Notes under the pieces: model-generated | Database searches by the model: none | The model's input: only the letters and a program-made list of their open reading frames with translations | What the model was told of the DNA's origin: nothing | Part shown: positions 19,030 through 30,692 of the stretch, one piece after another | How positions within the stretch are numbered: position 1 is the first letter of the stretch | How the letters are laid out: each line of letters begins with the position of its first letter | Made by a program: the position numbers and the translations under genes | Source of the DNA: Arabidopsis thaliana | Lineage: Eukaryota > Streptophyta > Magnoliopsida > Brassicales > Brassicaceae | DNA length: 64,000 nucleotides | Direction of reading: 5' to 3' | Assembly: GCF_000001735.4 (NCBI RefSeq) | Contig: NC_003071.7 | Span: 14,191,151 to 14,255,150 of the forward strand

Positions 19030-20337
19030 CTACATCTTATCCGCGATTTTTGCCACAGCATCAGCGAGCTTATTGAGAACAGCGACTAAGCTATCACCGT
19101 GATCTTTTCTTTGCTCTCTGTCTAGTTTTAAGTTTAAATTCTGAACCTCAAGCTGTGCCGCCAACAACTGCCCGTTTCTTTCTAGTATCTCTATCAACTG
19201 ATTCTGCATCTTCTTTGTTTCTCCTTCTTCTTCTTCCTCTTCCTTTTCACCAAAAGATGTCCGTTTACGCTTCCTCTCTTCTTGTGATGTCGATCCACCT
19301 TCCACGTTTGCTGCTTCTGGCTGTTTCTCTTTCACTCTACCTTCAAGTTCAAACTCAACATTTTAGTATAAAAACAAGAACATAGAGACCCTTCAACATA
19401 AACGAAAAGATCACACACCATAGGGAAGATTGTTAAACTACTTTTATAACACAATTTGAGATGCATTTTAGAATACGAAAACATCATTTATCTACATGAC
19501 AACATAACTACATAGTCAAGACTCAAGAGAAACACACTCTAGAGCTCTAAAACTAGTTTGAGATTAGCATATAGAGCAATAGATCAAGCAAATACACACA
19601 GAGAGATAAACAAACCTTGATCTGCTACACAAGCTTCTTGCTTCTCTTTGTCTATAACATCTTCATCAAAAAAATTGAACTTCATAAGAAATGGAATCAT
19701 TCTGATGAACATACAAAATAAAAACTTAAACTTTGATCTGAATTTTACCAGTAACTGATTTAGCCACCGGAGTAGAATTCAACTTCTCAGGACTTTCTCT
19801 CCGATCTAAATCAGACAACAATCCCTCGTCTGACGCCGGAGCCAATCCAAGCGAAAGAACCGGAACCGCCGGAGGAATCACACCACCGTCAACAATATCA
19901 TAAACCTCCTTATCGAAAAAACCAGGAAGCTTCTTCTCTCTACGAACATCATTCCTCATAACCCAATAGGACTCAGTCTCTTCCTTAATCTGAGACTCCC
20001 ATTCTTTAATCTTCTTATAATCTCCGGCGAGATTGCTCCATCTTTTCCGGCACTGAACCGGCCCACGATTTACACCGTGACGTTTACAGTAAGACGAAAC
20101 AGAAGCCCATTTAGGCTCCATTTGACCCGACCCGAGAGCCATACCCGCCGCTCTCCCTCGCCGGACTCTGTTCTCCGCCACTCTCTTCCCTTGAATCAGA
20201 ACCAGAATCTCTTGTCTCGTCCAACGAGGAAGTCTCGCCGTCTTAACGCCGTCATCTCCACCGTCATTTGACGGCGCGCTACTGTTCTCTCCACCGTCAA
20301 CGGCGCTCACTCCTAATCCTAACTGTTCCAGAGCCAT
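19030..20337 (-). CDS. ASR3: Trihelix transcriptional repressor ASR3
   Basis: Three exons on the minus strand, 20337-19749, 19660-19616 and 19340-19030, add to 945 bases and 314 residues. The N-terminal trihelix DNA-binding domain (residues about 35-135) shows RWTRQEILVLIQGKR, WASVSSYCKRHGV, QCRKRWSNLAGDYKKIKEWE and the fourth-helix region YWVMRNDVRREKKLPGFFD. PVLSLGLAP contains an LxLxL (LSLGL) EAR repression motif. The C-terminal part is a charged coiled coil with a poly-Glu run (GEKEEEEEEGE) and a heptad-like region ending in LNKLADAVAKIADKM, suitable for dimerisation. ASR3 is described as an EAR-motif repressor phosphorylated by MPK4 in flagellin-triggered immunity; that is literature knowledge. 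The 45-base middle exon is easily missed but is required by phase. Confidence 0.92.
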
Positions 20338-22659
20338 TCAAACGGAATATTCCTTCCCGTTTTGATAATTCCGTTCAAACGGGTTCCAGACTTAACGGCG
20401 TTATGGTGAGGACATCCCGTTAGCGCCGGAGAGAGAGAGGAGCTACAAATGAAAGAGCAAAGAAAAGATTTATTTTGTGAGATAATGACTTTTTAATGTA
20501 TCTTAATCTGATTTTTAATTTGGTGACTGTAGATAAAATTGACCCTTGTGTTATCATTTTATTTTAATTTCGTCCCTTAAGCCTTTCATAAGGTTCATGT
20601 AGATATGTTGAATTTAAGTAGACCGTAATCTTTAATTCCTTTAGACCGTAATTAGGGATTACATGCTTGATATGGCTATTTCCTGATTTTTTTGACACAT
20701 CACTTTCATCACCTCATTTTCTACGGCCAAGATCACTCTAAAAATAAAATCAAAAATTATCTTTTTCTTATATTAATAATAAACTGTATTTATTGTTTAT
20801 GTAATAAAGATAATGCACATATAATTTTCATATTTGGTAATATTATGATATGGTTGTGTGTAAATATGGAGGGGGCGTAGATTATGGCAATAAACGCGCC
20901 CTTTGAGTATTTCTATTGGTTAATTTCTCTCCAACTACCATAAGTTGCTTTTACTCCATAATCCTTATATATGCGTTTTGGTCAATTTCCTCCGCCATTT
21001 ATTTTTTTGGATTTTTCTACGTTTTTGTCAGCTTAAGATAATGACAATATTAGTGAGTCTCTGCTTTAATAACCTAGTGATCTTTAAGAGCCCTCAGGGT
21101 TTTTGGGAGTTCCATTACAAAAAATGCTATAAACATTGTAGAAGTTTTCAACAGTCACATATCATAATTAGTAACAGTACCCTAAATCATTTAAATGATT
21201 AAATGGGTTTTGGGACCCTTTTTGTAAACTATTTTTTGTTGCAATAAACTCTGAAACTATCTTTTGTTGGCATAATTCTGAGCCTACTTAAATGTATAAA
21301 CAAATCGTAGCTAACCGTTCCTTAAAACAATGTAGACAATAAGACAACATCATTATGAAAAAGCAAATGAATGACGAGAGAAGCATGAGGAAAGCTTGCT
21401 GACGAGTAGAGATAGATATATCAATATATTCACTTTTGAGGGTTTAAAAATAAGAAAAAAAATCATGATAAAAAAAAGTTTGTTGTTTAAGGTTTGTAAG
21501 AAGAAAAGAAAAACAGAGATATCACTACTACATGTTAAGGTTTATGATTTTTGACAAGTAGAAAGAGAAACTCTAGAGCTCTAGAACTATAGAGCAAAGT
21601 TTTCTATGAAATAGATCAAATCCAAAATGGAGATATGATTTATGAAACACACATGACTAAGGGTAAACATGTATAAATCAAATCAAGATTAAACCATAAT
21701 GTTCTTTGAGATGGAGAAAGAGAACCAATGCCAATGTTTTGTTCAAGCTTGCTAGTAAGAGGACATGAAACTAAAGCCAATAAAATAAAAACCAAGAGAC
21801 ATCGATACCGTAAATACCATTTCTGTTTGAATATAGAATTTCATCTTACGCATAGAATTTGTTTTTTGTTTTATTAGAAATCTTGACTCAGTCGTATAAA
21901 TGTTTAGCTACGTACTTAATGCAATACTTTGCATTAAAGGGAACCCTTAAAACCCCTAAAGGGTAGATTGTGAAATGAAATGATGCCCCTACCACTAACA
22001 CCAAATAAAATTCCCAAGTTTTTTTTTTCATTTGCCCTTGTTTACCACTCAAAGTCTATCTCCAAAATCGCATCATTCGTTTTTAATCATTAATTTAAAT
22101 GGCTATTAATGCTTGATTATGTTTTATGCCCCCTCCCATCCGTTTAAAGCCACTTTATTTTCTATGGAAGAAATGCCCAATGGATTGATTATCTTTTCTA
22201 GTTTGTACCCATCCATACGTATCCATTGATTTACAATGAAACTCTAGAATTTTTCTAAAACAAAGGTACGCTAGTTGCCTAGACGACTAGACCAAAAAAT
22301 TATTGGGATCACAAAGTCACTTGCCATATAAACCAATGACTTGGCCACATTTAGGGCATTATTAAAATGATTCCTTAAGTTTAATCATAAGTGGTAATCT
22401 AGGTTAATTAGTGGAAATTGATATAAAGTTTTTTTTTGTAGAATGATTACTTTAGGAGAAACAAATCATATAAGGATTGAAACAAGACAAGTCACATTAA
22501 TTTCAAAACATGAAAGGCACATCATGGTACATAGTAGGATAGTATATCCCAGTACATCACAAAAACAAATCCAAATAGGCAAAAACACACAAGGAGCTTT
22601 ATAGACAAAAGCTCAAATCTCAAACCATAAGATCGTGTAGAGAAGAAAGTCCAATATCA
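20338..22659. other. Intergenic region between ASR3 and BUBR1
   Basis: 2.3 kb with no supported gene. The first 130 bases are the ASR3 leader. A segment near 21555-21620 resembles part of the second ASR3 intron (19525-19595), sharing CTCTAGAGCTCTA and AATAGATCAA, which suggests an old partial duplication. The remainder is AT-rich. Confidence 0.5.
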
Positions 22660-24768
22660 TCATCGTAGGAAGCTGTTGGGTGGGAAATGTCTTAAAGGGT
22701 TCTGTCGTAGCAGCTCTGTTTCTCTGCATTTTTTTAAGTAACCATTGTTAGATCTCTACCAAGTCATGATATAATATTTGTTTGGTGAATGAATCTTTAG
22801 GGGAATTTTTTTGCTTACTTTTTTATCTCACGGCCGCCATTAAGGGGCAGAACGTTTGATGATGATGAGATAGTTTCATCATTCTTCTTCTTTTCTTCTT
22901 CCTCTCTGCATTTCAGAATCATGTTAATGGTGGAAACATGTTTTGTTCAGAAAACTTCTGAAAAATTAGTCAAACTTACTCTGTACATTCTTCTTCATCG
23001 ACAAAAACCTCAAAGGTGGAAGCAGATGCTGCTGCAACAGTTCTCACAATGGGTTTCTGAGGAACCTGTGACAATAAATATAAATGCAGTTAGTGATCAA
23101 TTTATAGAGATAGTATGAGCCAAGTGAGATAGTTTTGTTTAGGAGGGTAGAGGGAAAACCTTGAATGATGCCCATTTTCTAGGTAAAGAATTGTTTTCTT
23201 TGTTCCTCTCTGCTCTGCCTCCAAGCATGAGCCAACTACCAAACTCTGGTCTTGACTTGTCTGACTCTGGTTGATTCCCTGATGTGGTGTCTGAAACTGC
23301 ATCTGCGTAGATAGCAAAAGGTGTCTTGGATGATCTGCAAAAGACAAAGTTGCTTACCATAGTGAGTTGCAGAATAATTTAAAGGTATGAGTTGATAGAA
23401 AATGCAGATAATGAAAACAACGAGAAATATAGAACCAATCAAACTACTTACTGATTTGGCTTTAGCTTTTTGGCTTGTGGGTTAGAACTTCCTAACGCCT
23501 GCCTTCTTGCATCTACAGAAAACATTTTCATGTAAGATAGCTTACCAAAACATTTCAGTGGTTTCCAAGTTAAGTTAATGTGACTCACTATTATCTCCCC
23601 TGGACAATAAAGTGCCAAAGCTTCTTGACGGTAAGTCATTATTCTCCTTTGGTTCCTGCTGGTAGGTAGAACATTAATTATGATTAGGAAAAACCTTAGT
23701 CCATAATGAATAGATATAAAGTGTTACAAAGAGACAAAACTTTTTACTTCATCAGCTGTGTTGGACCTTCTCATCGTTCTCACCATAAACTTCTTGTACG
23801 CGTCATTCAACTTTTCCACTGGCTTTGCATCCCTGCACAAGTTCCCACTTTCAAATCAGACCAATAACTTGGAGCCGAAACATGAAAGTAAGATTACATA
23901 TCTGTTCATTTACCTAGAGATTCCAAGATTGAAGATCTCATTAGCAGTTTTGACCTTATTCTTAAACTCAATGTGCAAAGCATAAGCTATATAGTAGACA
24001 GCATGTGTCTTTCCAATCTCATTGACCTCCAAAAACTTGTAAATCACTTCCGCATCAGCGCAATGCTCCGCCTTCAAAACACACACAAAAACTATGAGTA
24101 CTCTCTCCATAACAAAGAAAGAATCATCTAGAGGGTTTAATTAAAGATAGAATCATTACATATTCCAACCAGACTTTAAGATAACGAAGATCATCCTTGT
24201 AACGTTCAGAGTGCCAAAATTTACGAACACATTGCTCATATATCACTAACAGTCCTGAACATTCTCCTCCTGGTGGAAAAGCCTCTTGTACCCATTTTAT
24301 ACACCTTCCAAAGAAACCAATTAAGAAGCTCAGTTTACAAATTGGTCACAGCATAAAGATTGGTTCAAGAAAAATTTCAATTTTTCAACAACCCAATCAA
24401 GAATGATAAAAGGAACTCACTCTATCCATGGAGATAAAGGGTCATCTCCTTCATACTCATCAATGGCTTCAATCAAATTCCTAATTCACAAAAACAACAC
24501 AAAATTAGACAAGAATCGAGCGATTAGACTAAAACCCAAGAGCAAAGATGTGAGATTGAAATCAGTACCTGCGTTTCTCGATGAGATTCTTTCTCAATTG
24601 GTGGTCAGAGTGAGATTTGAGAGCGTGGTTGAGAATACCAACATTGCGACCTCTCTTCAATGGCCGGACGTTCTCCTTGAAAAGCTCCCACTCGTATCCA
24701 GTCTCCTGCTTCGAATTAAGAAACTCTGCCTCTGGATCTGAAACCTGAACCTTCGTTTCGGCTGCCAT
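22660..24768 (-). CDS. BUBR1: Mitotic checkpoint protein BUBR1/MAD3 type
   Basis: About eight exons on the minus strand encode roughly 395 residues, from ATG at 24768-24766 to TGA at 22662-22660. The start ATG has a good context and begins MAAETKVQV; an upstream in-frame ATG at 24786 is not needed. The N-terminal Mad3/BUB1 homology region I spans about residues 20-180 (GYEWELFKENVRPLKRGR, WIECIKWVQEAFP, LRYLKVWLEYAEH, AVYYIAYALHIEFKNKVK). Three KEN motifs are visible: FKENV near 24678, PKENN near 23650 and NKENN near 23193. KEN boxes bind CDC20 in the anaphase-promoting complex. No kinase domain follows, so this is the MAD3-like architecture. Role by family: spindle-assembly checkpoint at kinetochores, inhibiting APC/C. 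A mitosis-specific-activator-like motif lies just upstream. Confidence 0.92.
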
Positions 24769-24808
24769 CGTCGTTTCTTCGAGCAAATTTTGAATATCAG
24801 AGAGAATA

Positions 24809-24818
24809 TAGCCGTTAG
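24809..24818 (-). promoter_or_regulatory. MSA-like element upstream of BUBR1
   Basis: On the minus strand the sequence reads CTAACGGCTA, about 40 bases before the BUBR1 start codon. It matches the core of the MSA element (YCYAACGGYYA) bound by three-repeat MYB factors in G2/M genes, except that the first position is A. A mitotic gene is the expected place for such an element, but the function is inferred. Confidence 0.4.
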
Positions 24819-26210
24819 TTTACTCAATGAGAGAGCTTCGCAACTTTTTGCTTTGATGTACGCATACTCGGAGCGTATAGACGCTTTTGATGGGCCTAAC
24901 TTAGATGGGCCATGATTTGATTTCTTAAACCCATTAAGTGGCCATCTAAACCGAATTGTGTATACTCCTACTACAAATAATCGATAAGAGAAGAAAAATG
25001 ACAATGAGCGAAAGTAAAATAGTAAAAGAAATGACAGAATACACTTCATTAATTCAATTGGCTGAACAAAATAACACAATAATCCAGAGAAAATTATTTT
25101 TACTGTTTTGTTTTCTTCTAAATTAGATGGTTTTGGTCTTTTGGAGAATAACAATCAAAGCAAAAGATAAAAGAGAAGATGTACTCTTTTTTTACCTTCT
25201 TTAAATAAATTACGAGCATAATTCACTTTTTGACTTGGAAGCTAAAAAAAAGTTCATCCACAACCACAAGATGCTCTCTGTCTGTCGGTTCAACAAGGGA
25301 TGATCACATACATTGCGTTACACGCTAAACCTAGTGTGCTCAATTATGAATTCCTAAACAAAACGTACTCAAGATTAGAAGTTGTATACAAAGTCTGTTT
25401 TTCCATTGTAACAACTTCCACCGACAATAAAACAGTAACAGTTTATTGAAGAAAATGAAATGAAGAAAACATAATAAAAGAATTGATATTTATGGTATCC
25501 TTCAGTTTGGGAATGTGACACACATGATCTCCTTTATTGACGTTTAAGTTTGGAAAAAAAAACAAGTCTTTAAATGCATGCAATCGTATTCGCAATCAAT
25601 ATACATTTTGCTTGTTATTACTAAAGTCTAAAACTAAAAGCCTTTTGCCGTACGTTTAAGAATTCCATAACTGGAAGAACAAATCATGTTTTTAATTCAA
25701 ATGTTTAAAACAAAGTCTACATTCAAAGGAATTTAGAACACACTTTTTTTTTTTACTTTTTGCTGGGAATTCACAAACTCTTTAACGAGTCTATTCACAT
25801 TTCACCTTTCCGTGCCCAAACTCATTCGATTTCTCTAACCGAAACTAAATCATCACCAAAGAAGGTACACCGTTACGCCAACTTGCCCAAAGGACCATGT
25901 GTCCCCACCATGCTGCCAATTGGGAGCCAGCAATACATAAAACAGACTTGATCCAACTTTTTACAAGTTAGATGCAGTGTCTTTTTCGTAAATCATAATA
26001 GATCCAAGCCCATTCTCGTATAACCTCCACCACATCACTCCTCATATCATATGTGAGACAGCCACGAGTCTTCTAATTTCTACACGCCGTGTCGGCAAAG
26101 CCTCTCGTCACTTCTCTCTGACGCTTGTCGTCACTTTTGAATTTTTTTAATTTTTAAATAATTGATAACCGAAACGGTGCGTTTTACTCACCGTCGTCGG
26201 GAAAAAAAAC
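24819..26210. other. Divergent promoter region BUBR1/GALS1
   Basis: About 1.4 kb between divergent start codons with no supported gene. Open frames at 24657-25154 (minus) and 25760-25951 (plus) have no features beyond overlap with leaders and AT-rich sequence. The GALS1 leader is probably within about 26050-26210. Confidence 0.5.
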
Positions 26211-27893
26211 ATGAGGAAGGAAGTTTTGCCGCCGGTGTTATCAACCACCACAGTATGTTTCGAGAAGAAACCAATAATTGCTACATTACTAGCTCTCTCT
26301 CTCGTCATGATTGTCTGGAACCTTCCTCCTTACTACCACAACCTCATCTCCACCGCTCGTCCCTGCTCCGCCGTCACCACCACCACCACCACCACCTTAC
26401 TCTCCTCATCGAACTTCACTTCGGCGGAGAATTTCACCACCTCTCTCTCAACGACAACTGCAGCAGCTTCTCAGAAGTACGATTCAACTCCCTCAGATCC
26501 GAACAAACGCGTTTTCCAACCGTTCGGAAACGCGGCGGCGTTATTCGTACTAATGGGAGCTTACCGCGGCGGTCCAACGACGTTTTCCGTTATCGGACTC
26601 GCGTCGAAACCGATCCACGTTTACGGAAAACCATGGTACAAGTGTGAGTGGATATCTAACAATGGAACTTCGATTCGAGCTAAAGCACAGAAGATTCTAC
26701 CAGATTGGGGATACGGACGAGTCTACACCGTCGTCGTCGTCAATTGCACTTTCAATTCAAACCCTAACTCCGATAACACCGGAGGTAAACTCATTCTCAA
26801 CGCTTACTACAACGAATCTCCCAAACTCTTTGAACGATTCACTACGTTAGAAGAATCAGCTGGAATCTACGACGAATCGAAATACTCGCCGCCGTATCAG
26901 TACGATTACCTCTATTGTGGCTCGTCACTGTACGGTAACGTGAGCGCGTCGCGTATGAGAGAGTGGATGGCTTACCACGCTTGGTTCTTTGGTGACAAAT
27001 CGCATTTTGTTTTCCACGATGCTGGTGGTGTGTCGCCGGAAGTTAGGAAGGTTCTTGAGCCGTGGATTCGAGCTGGGAGGGTCACGGTTCAGAATATTCG
27101 GGATCAGTCGCAGTATGATGGTTACTACTATAATCAGTTTCTTATTGTTAATGATTGCTTGCATCGGTATCGATACGCTGCGAATTGGACCTTCTTCTTC
27201 GATGTCGATGAGTATATCTATTTGCCGCATGGTAATACACTCGAATCCGTGCTCGATGAGTTCTCGGTTAACACGCAGTTTACGATTGAGCAGAATCCAA
27301 TGTCTAGTGTTCTTTGCATAAACGACTCTTCTCAAGATTATCCAAGGTACTAAACTTCAACCTCTAAAACACTTATAATGCAATTCAGAATCGAAAAGTT
27401 TGGTCATAGGACTTTGGAATAATGTTGGATGGCTTATGAGCATTGTTCTGTATTTAGCTTAGATGATACTATTAGGATCGAATCTAGAAATTAGCTTCCA
27501 TTTTGATTCAATTCTTGTTTTTGTTTGGGATATTTCAGGCAATGGGGATTTGAGAAATTGTTATTTAAGGATTCAAGGACGAAGATACGACGTGATAGAA
27601 AATATGCAATCCAAGCGAAGAACGCATTTGCTACAGGAGTTCATATGTCTGAAAACATTGTAGGCAAAACACTACACAAGACAGAGACAAAGATTCGTTA
27701 TTACCATTACCACAACACCATAACTGTGCATGAGGAGCTTTGTAGAGAGATGTTACCAAATTCAGCCAAGAAGAAGGTGACATTGTACAATAAGCTTCCG
27801 TATGTGTATGATGACAACATGAAGAAGCTAGTGAAGACGATTAAAGAGTTTGAGCAGAAAAAACTTGGGACGGATGTGAAGAATTTCTCATGA
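26211..27893 (+). CDS. GALS1: Beta-1,4-galactan synthase, GT92 family
   Basis: Two exons, 26211-27346 and 27539-27893, give 1491 bases and 496 residues. It is a type II Golgi membrane protein: a short basic N-terminus, a hydrophobic anchor around residues 20-45 (IIATLLALSLVMIVWNL), a Thr/Ser-rich stem with a run of nine or so threonines, then the GT92 (formerly DUF23) catalytic domain. The metal and nucleotide-binding DxD motif is FFDVDEYIYLP near 27196-27228. DYLYCGSSLYG and AWFFGDKSHFVFHDAGG are further family blocks. Exon 2 supplies WGFEKLLFKD and the C-terminal HNTITVHEELCRE region. GALS proteins extend beta-1,4-galactan side chains of pectic rhamnogalacturonan I using UDP-galactose. It is transcribed divergently from BUBR1 and converges on LYK5. 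Confidence 0.95.
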
Positions 27894-28697
27894 CCATAAT
27901 ATAGCTGTAATCTCTCTGATAAGCATTTTGTCTATAAAGGTATAGTTGTTTCTACATTACATGTATCATTTTTCATTCTGTTTTGTCCTCTTTTACTATT
28001 TCATTAATGACTTTGATCAATATTTTTGAAAATTACTTGTGTTTTCTTTTGTTATGTATTGAACTTAATAGAAATTAGAGTTACTCAAGACCTTGGACAT
28101 ACAAAACATCGTTGGTTTTTATTATTTTGTCGTAAGACAATAATTGATTTAGCTAAAGATTCTTAAAATCATTGACTCAATGATTCATTCGATAATAGCA
28201 AATAATTCAAAGCTAATTAGTTCTTAGTCATTGTGATTCAGTTCTTAGGCAAGACATAGGTAGCTTCTGATGTTTCTAACTATAAATAAGGTCATGAAAA
28301 GGAACAAAGTAGATTCTTTGTCCCTTCTGGTGTGACTATGATTATACACAAAGAATTTCTTGTTTTGATTTAGATGAAATTATCCAATCTTAGATAGGAT
28401 TCTCTCTGATAAGCATTTTATGTGTAGTGGTATTGTTATGTTTGTTTACTTGTATCATTTTGGATCTGTTTCTCCTCAAGATTCTACTTCTCATTGGAAG
28501 AAAATGATTATTTTTTTCTGAAATACAAAAGACTACTGAAGCAACATGTCAAAATCTAAATAAAGTTTCTCTATGATATGTTCTTATTACTATGTTTCAC
28601 AGTGGGGTACTTATTAGATCTCAACTTTTTAGCCGTATGGTCCTTATCTAAAGTCTAAATACTTGTTATTGACTACCAATAGAAAAAAAAAACTGAA
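27894..28697. other. Convergent 3' region GALS1/LYK5 with a duplicated segment
   Basis: No gene. A degenerate repeat of the GALS1 3' region is present: 27911-27990 and 28401-28480 both start TCTCTCTGATAAGCATTTT and share TGTATCATTTT and a later CTGTTT. Confidence 0.6.
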
Positions 28698-30692
28698 CTA
28701 GTTGCCAAGAGAGCCGGAACGAAGAAGGTCATCAGAAGGCTCCCAATCGATGGAGGAGGAGACGATCATTGAGAGCGTGGTTAGAACCTGAGTGACAGAT
28801 GGACGCGAGTTAAGATCAGTTGCGACACAGCTCTTAGCAAGCTGAGCCATGGTGTAAGCCAGCTCCAACGGATACTCATTCCCTAGAGATGGATCCATAA
28901 ACTCTTTTAACTTCTCTCTCACATTCTCTCCTCCAAGCACACTGTTTATCACTTTACACAACATCTCCACTTCTTCTTCTCCTTCCTTCTTCTTATGTAT
29001 CGTTACTGCTTCTCTCCCCGAAAGAAGCTCAAGAACCGCAACTCCAAAAGCAAACACGTCTAGTTTCGAAGTAATGACTCCATTCTCCACATACTCTGGA
29101 GCTAAGTAGCCTTGTGTTCCTTCAACATGTCTTGTTAACTGAAGATCAAGATCACCTTCATCAAGAATCCTCGCAACACCGAAATTCGCAATCTTGGCTC
29201 TGAAATTAGAATCCAGAAGTATGTTTGTTGATTCCAAGTTCTTATGAATATGAGGTGGAGTTATATAGTTATGGAGATAATCTAACGCCTCTGCCACATC
29301 CCTTGCTATTTCAACTCTCTGTTTCCATGTCAAACTCTTCTTGCCCGACGAGTGAAGCCAATCACTGATCGATCCATTCTCTGAATACTCGAAGACGAGG
29401 TACGATGTTCCTTCACGGATACAGAAACCTGAGAGACGGATGATATTAGAATGATTTAGCTTCTTCAAAAGATTGATCTCAGAGGAAGAAACATCTCCTT
29501 TGATCACTTTCACAGCGGCATCGTCGCCGTTGATTGTCGCGCGATAAACAGAGCCTTTGATTCTGTTTTCGTCGCTGAAATTCGAAGTAGCTGATTGAAG
29601 ATCGTTGAATCTGTATAGTGTTAGAGATTCTATGGCGGATTTTAAACCGAAAGCTTCTGATGAATTGGATAAATCTATTGACCATTGAGTCGTTGTTGTT
29701 GTGGGAATAGATTGTTTGGTTGATGAATCAAAGAGCTTGTTCTCCTCCGGCAACGACGACGGTAATGACTTCTTCTTAGACCTTCGTTTGTAGAAGCAGA
29801 GAGCTAAGATTGAGAGTAAGAGAAGCAAACCAGCTCCGATTCCAATTCCGATGTAGATCCATTTGTGAGAAGAAGAAGATCCCGGAGGATCAACTGGCGT
29901 TTGAGGCGGCGTAGCAACAACGGGTGGAGGAGGAGGCGACGGAGATATAACGATTTTGGTAGGTTCAGTTGTGAGAGGAACTAGAACCGGTGTGAAGAAG
30001 AAGATATTGTCTGATGTAAGCTCGTTACCTTCGGTTATGGCGGCGGATGTGCTGTTGAACATCTCGGCGATGCCGGAGATACTATCTCCCATGGCGACTA
30101 AGTAAGTCAGGAGATATTTAAATCCGGCGGTGGTTTGTTTGGCGGTGGGACAAGCACATCGGAGAGGAACAAGGAGGTTTAAGCCGGGGGTTAGTTGTCT
30201 CTCGCCGTAACGGTTTTGTGACATCATGGCTTGACACGTGGATAAAGCTTGGTAAGTATCGTTAGCCACTGAGAAATAGGTTTCATCTCCTCTGTTACCG
30301 GAGAGATTGTAAGTGGCGTTGTGTTGGTAAAATCCTCCGCTGGAGGAGGAGCAGGAGCAGTTAGCTGGGATCACGACTAATTCACGGGTTGGGATTCTGG
30401 TGGTGGCTGTGGGGAGGTTGTTGATTGATTGGATCTCTGCGGCGGAGACGTTGAGGAGTTTGGCGATTGAGTCCGCCGTGTTGTACGGTGGTTGAGACCA
30501 GAAAGTGAGGTATGAGCGGCAAGAAGGTGGGCCGTTACATGTGAATCCGTTGGTTATGTTGTCGTAGACACGGACCTCGCAGGCGAGCTGGTGGTTGTTG
30601 ACGTACGGTTGCTGAGCTTTCGCCGGTGACACGGCAAAGAAGAGAAGGAGGAATAAGGTGACTGAGAGCGCGTGGAGTGTACACGCAGCCAT
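28698..30692 (-). CDS. LYK5: LysM receptor-like kinase LYK5
   Basis: A single exon of 664 residues, the usual length. An N-terminal signal peptide (residues 1-26, LSVTLFLLLFFAVSPAKAQ) is followed by the ectodomain with three LysM repeats and the paired cysteine motifs CSC and CAC that cross-link LysM units. A Pro-rich linker (SPSPPPPPVV) precedes the transmembrane helix at about residues 278-300 (IGIGIGAGLLLLLSILALCF), then a kinase-like domain from about residue 360. The kinase is degenerate: the glycine-rich loop is missing, the HRD motif reads HKN in HIHKNLESTN, and DFG reads NFG in IANFGVARI; the VAIK-type lysine remains (AAVKVIKG). It is thus probably catalytically dead. LYK5 is the high-affinity chitin receptor that recruits the active kinase CERK1 at the plasma membrane, according to the literature. 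Confidence 0.96.
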   Translation of the reverse strand: MAACTLHALSVTLFLLLFFAVSPAKAQQPYVNNHQLACEVRVYDNITNGFTCNGPPSCRSYLTFWSQPPYNTADSIAKLLNVSAAEIQSINNLPTATTRIPTRELVVIPANCSCSSSSGGFYQHNATYNLSGNRGDETYFSVANDTYQALSTCQAMMSQNRYGERQLTPGLNLLVPLRCACPTAKQTTAGFKYLLTYLVAMGDSISGIAEMFNSTSAAITEGNELTSDNIFFFTPVLVPLTTEPTKIVISPSPPPPPVVATPPQTPVDPPGSSSSHKWIYIGIGIGAGLLLLLSILALCFYKRRSKKKSLPSSLPEENKLFDSSTKQSIPTTTTTQWSIDLSNSSEAFGLKSAIESLTLYRFNDLQSATSNFSDENRIKGSVYRATINGDDAAVKVIKGDVSSSEINLLKKLNHSNIIRLSGFCIREGTSYLVFEYSENGSISDWLHSSGKKSLTWKQRVEIARDVAEALDYLHNYITPPHIHKNLESTNILLDSNFRAKIANFGVARILDEGDLDLQLTRHVEGTQGYLAPEYVENGVITSKLDVFAFGVAVLELLSGREAVTIHKKKEGEEEVEMLCKVINSVLGGENVREKLKEFMDPSLGNEYPLELAYTMAQLAKSCVATDLNSRPSVTQVLTTLSMIVSSSIDWEPSDDLLRSGSLGN

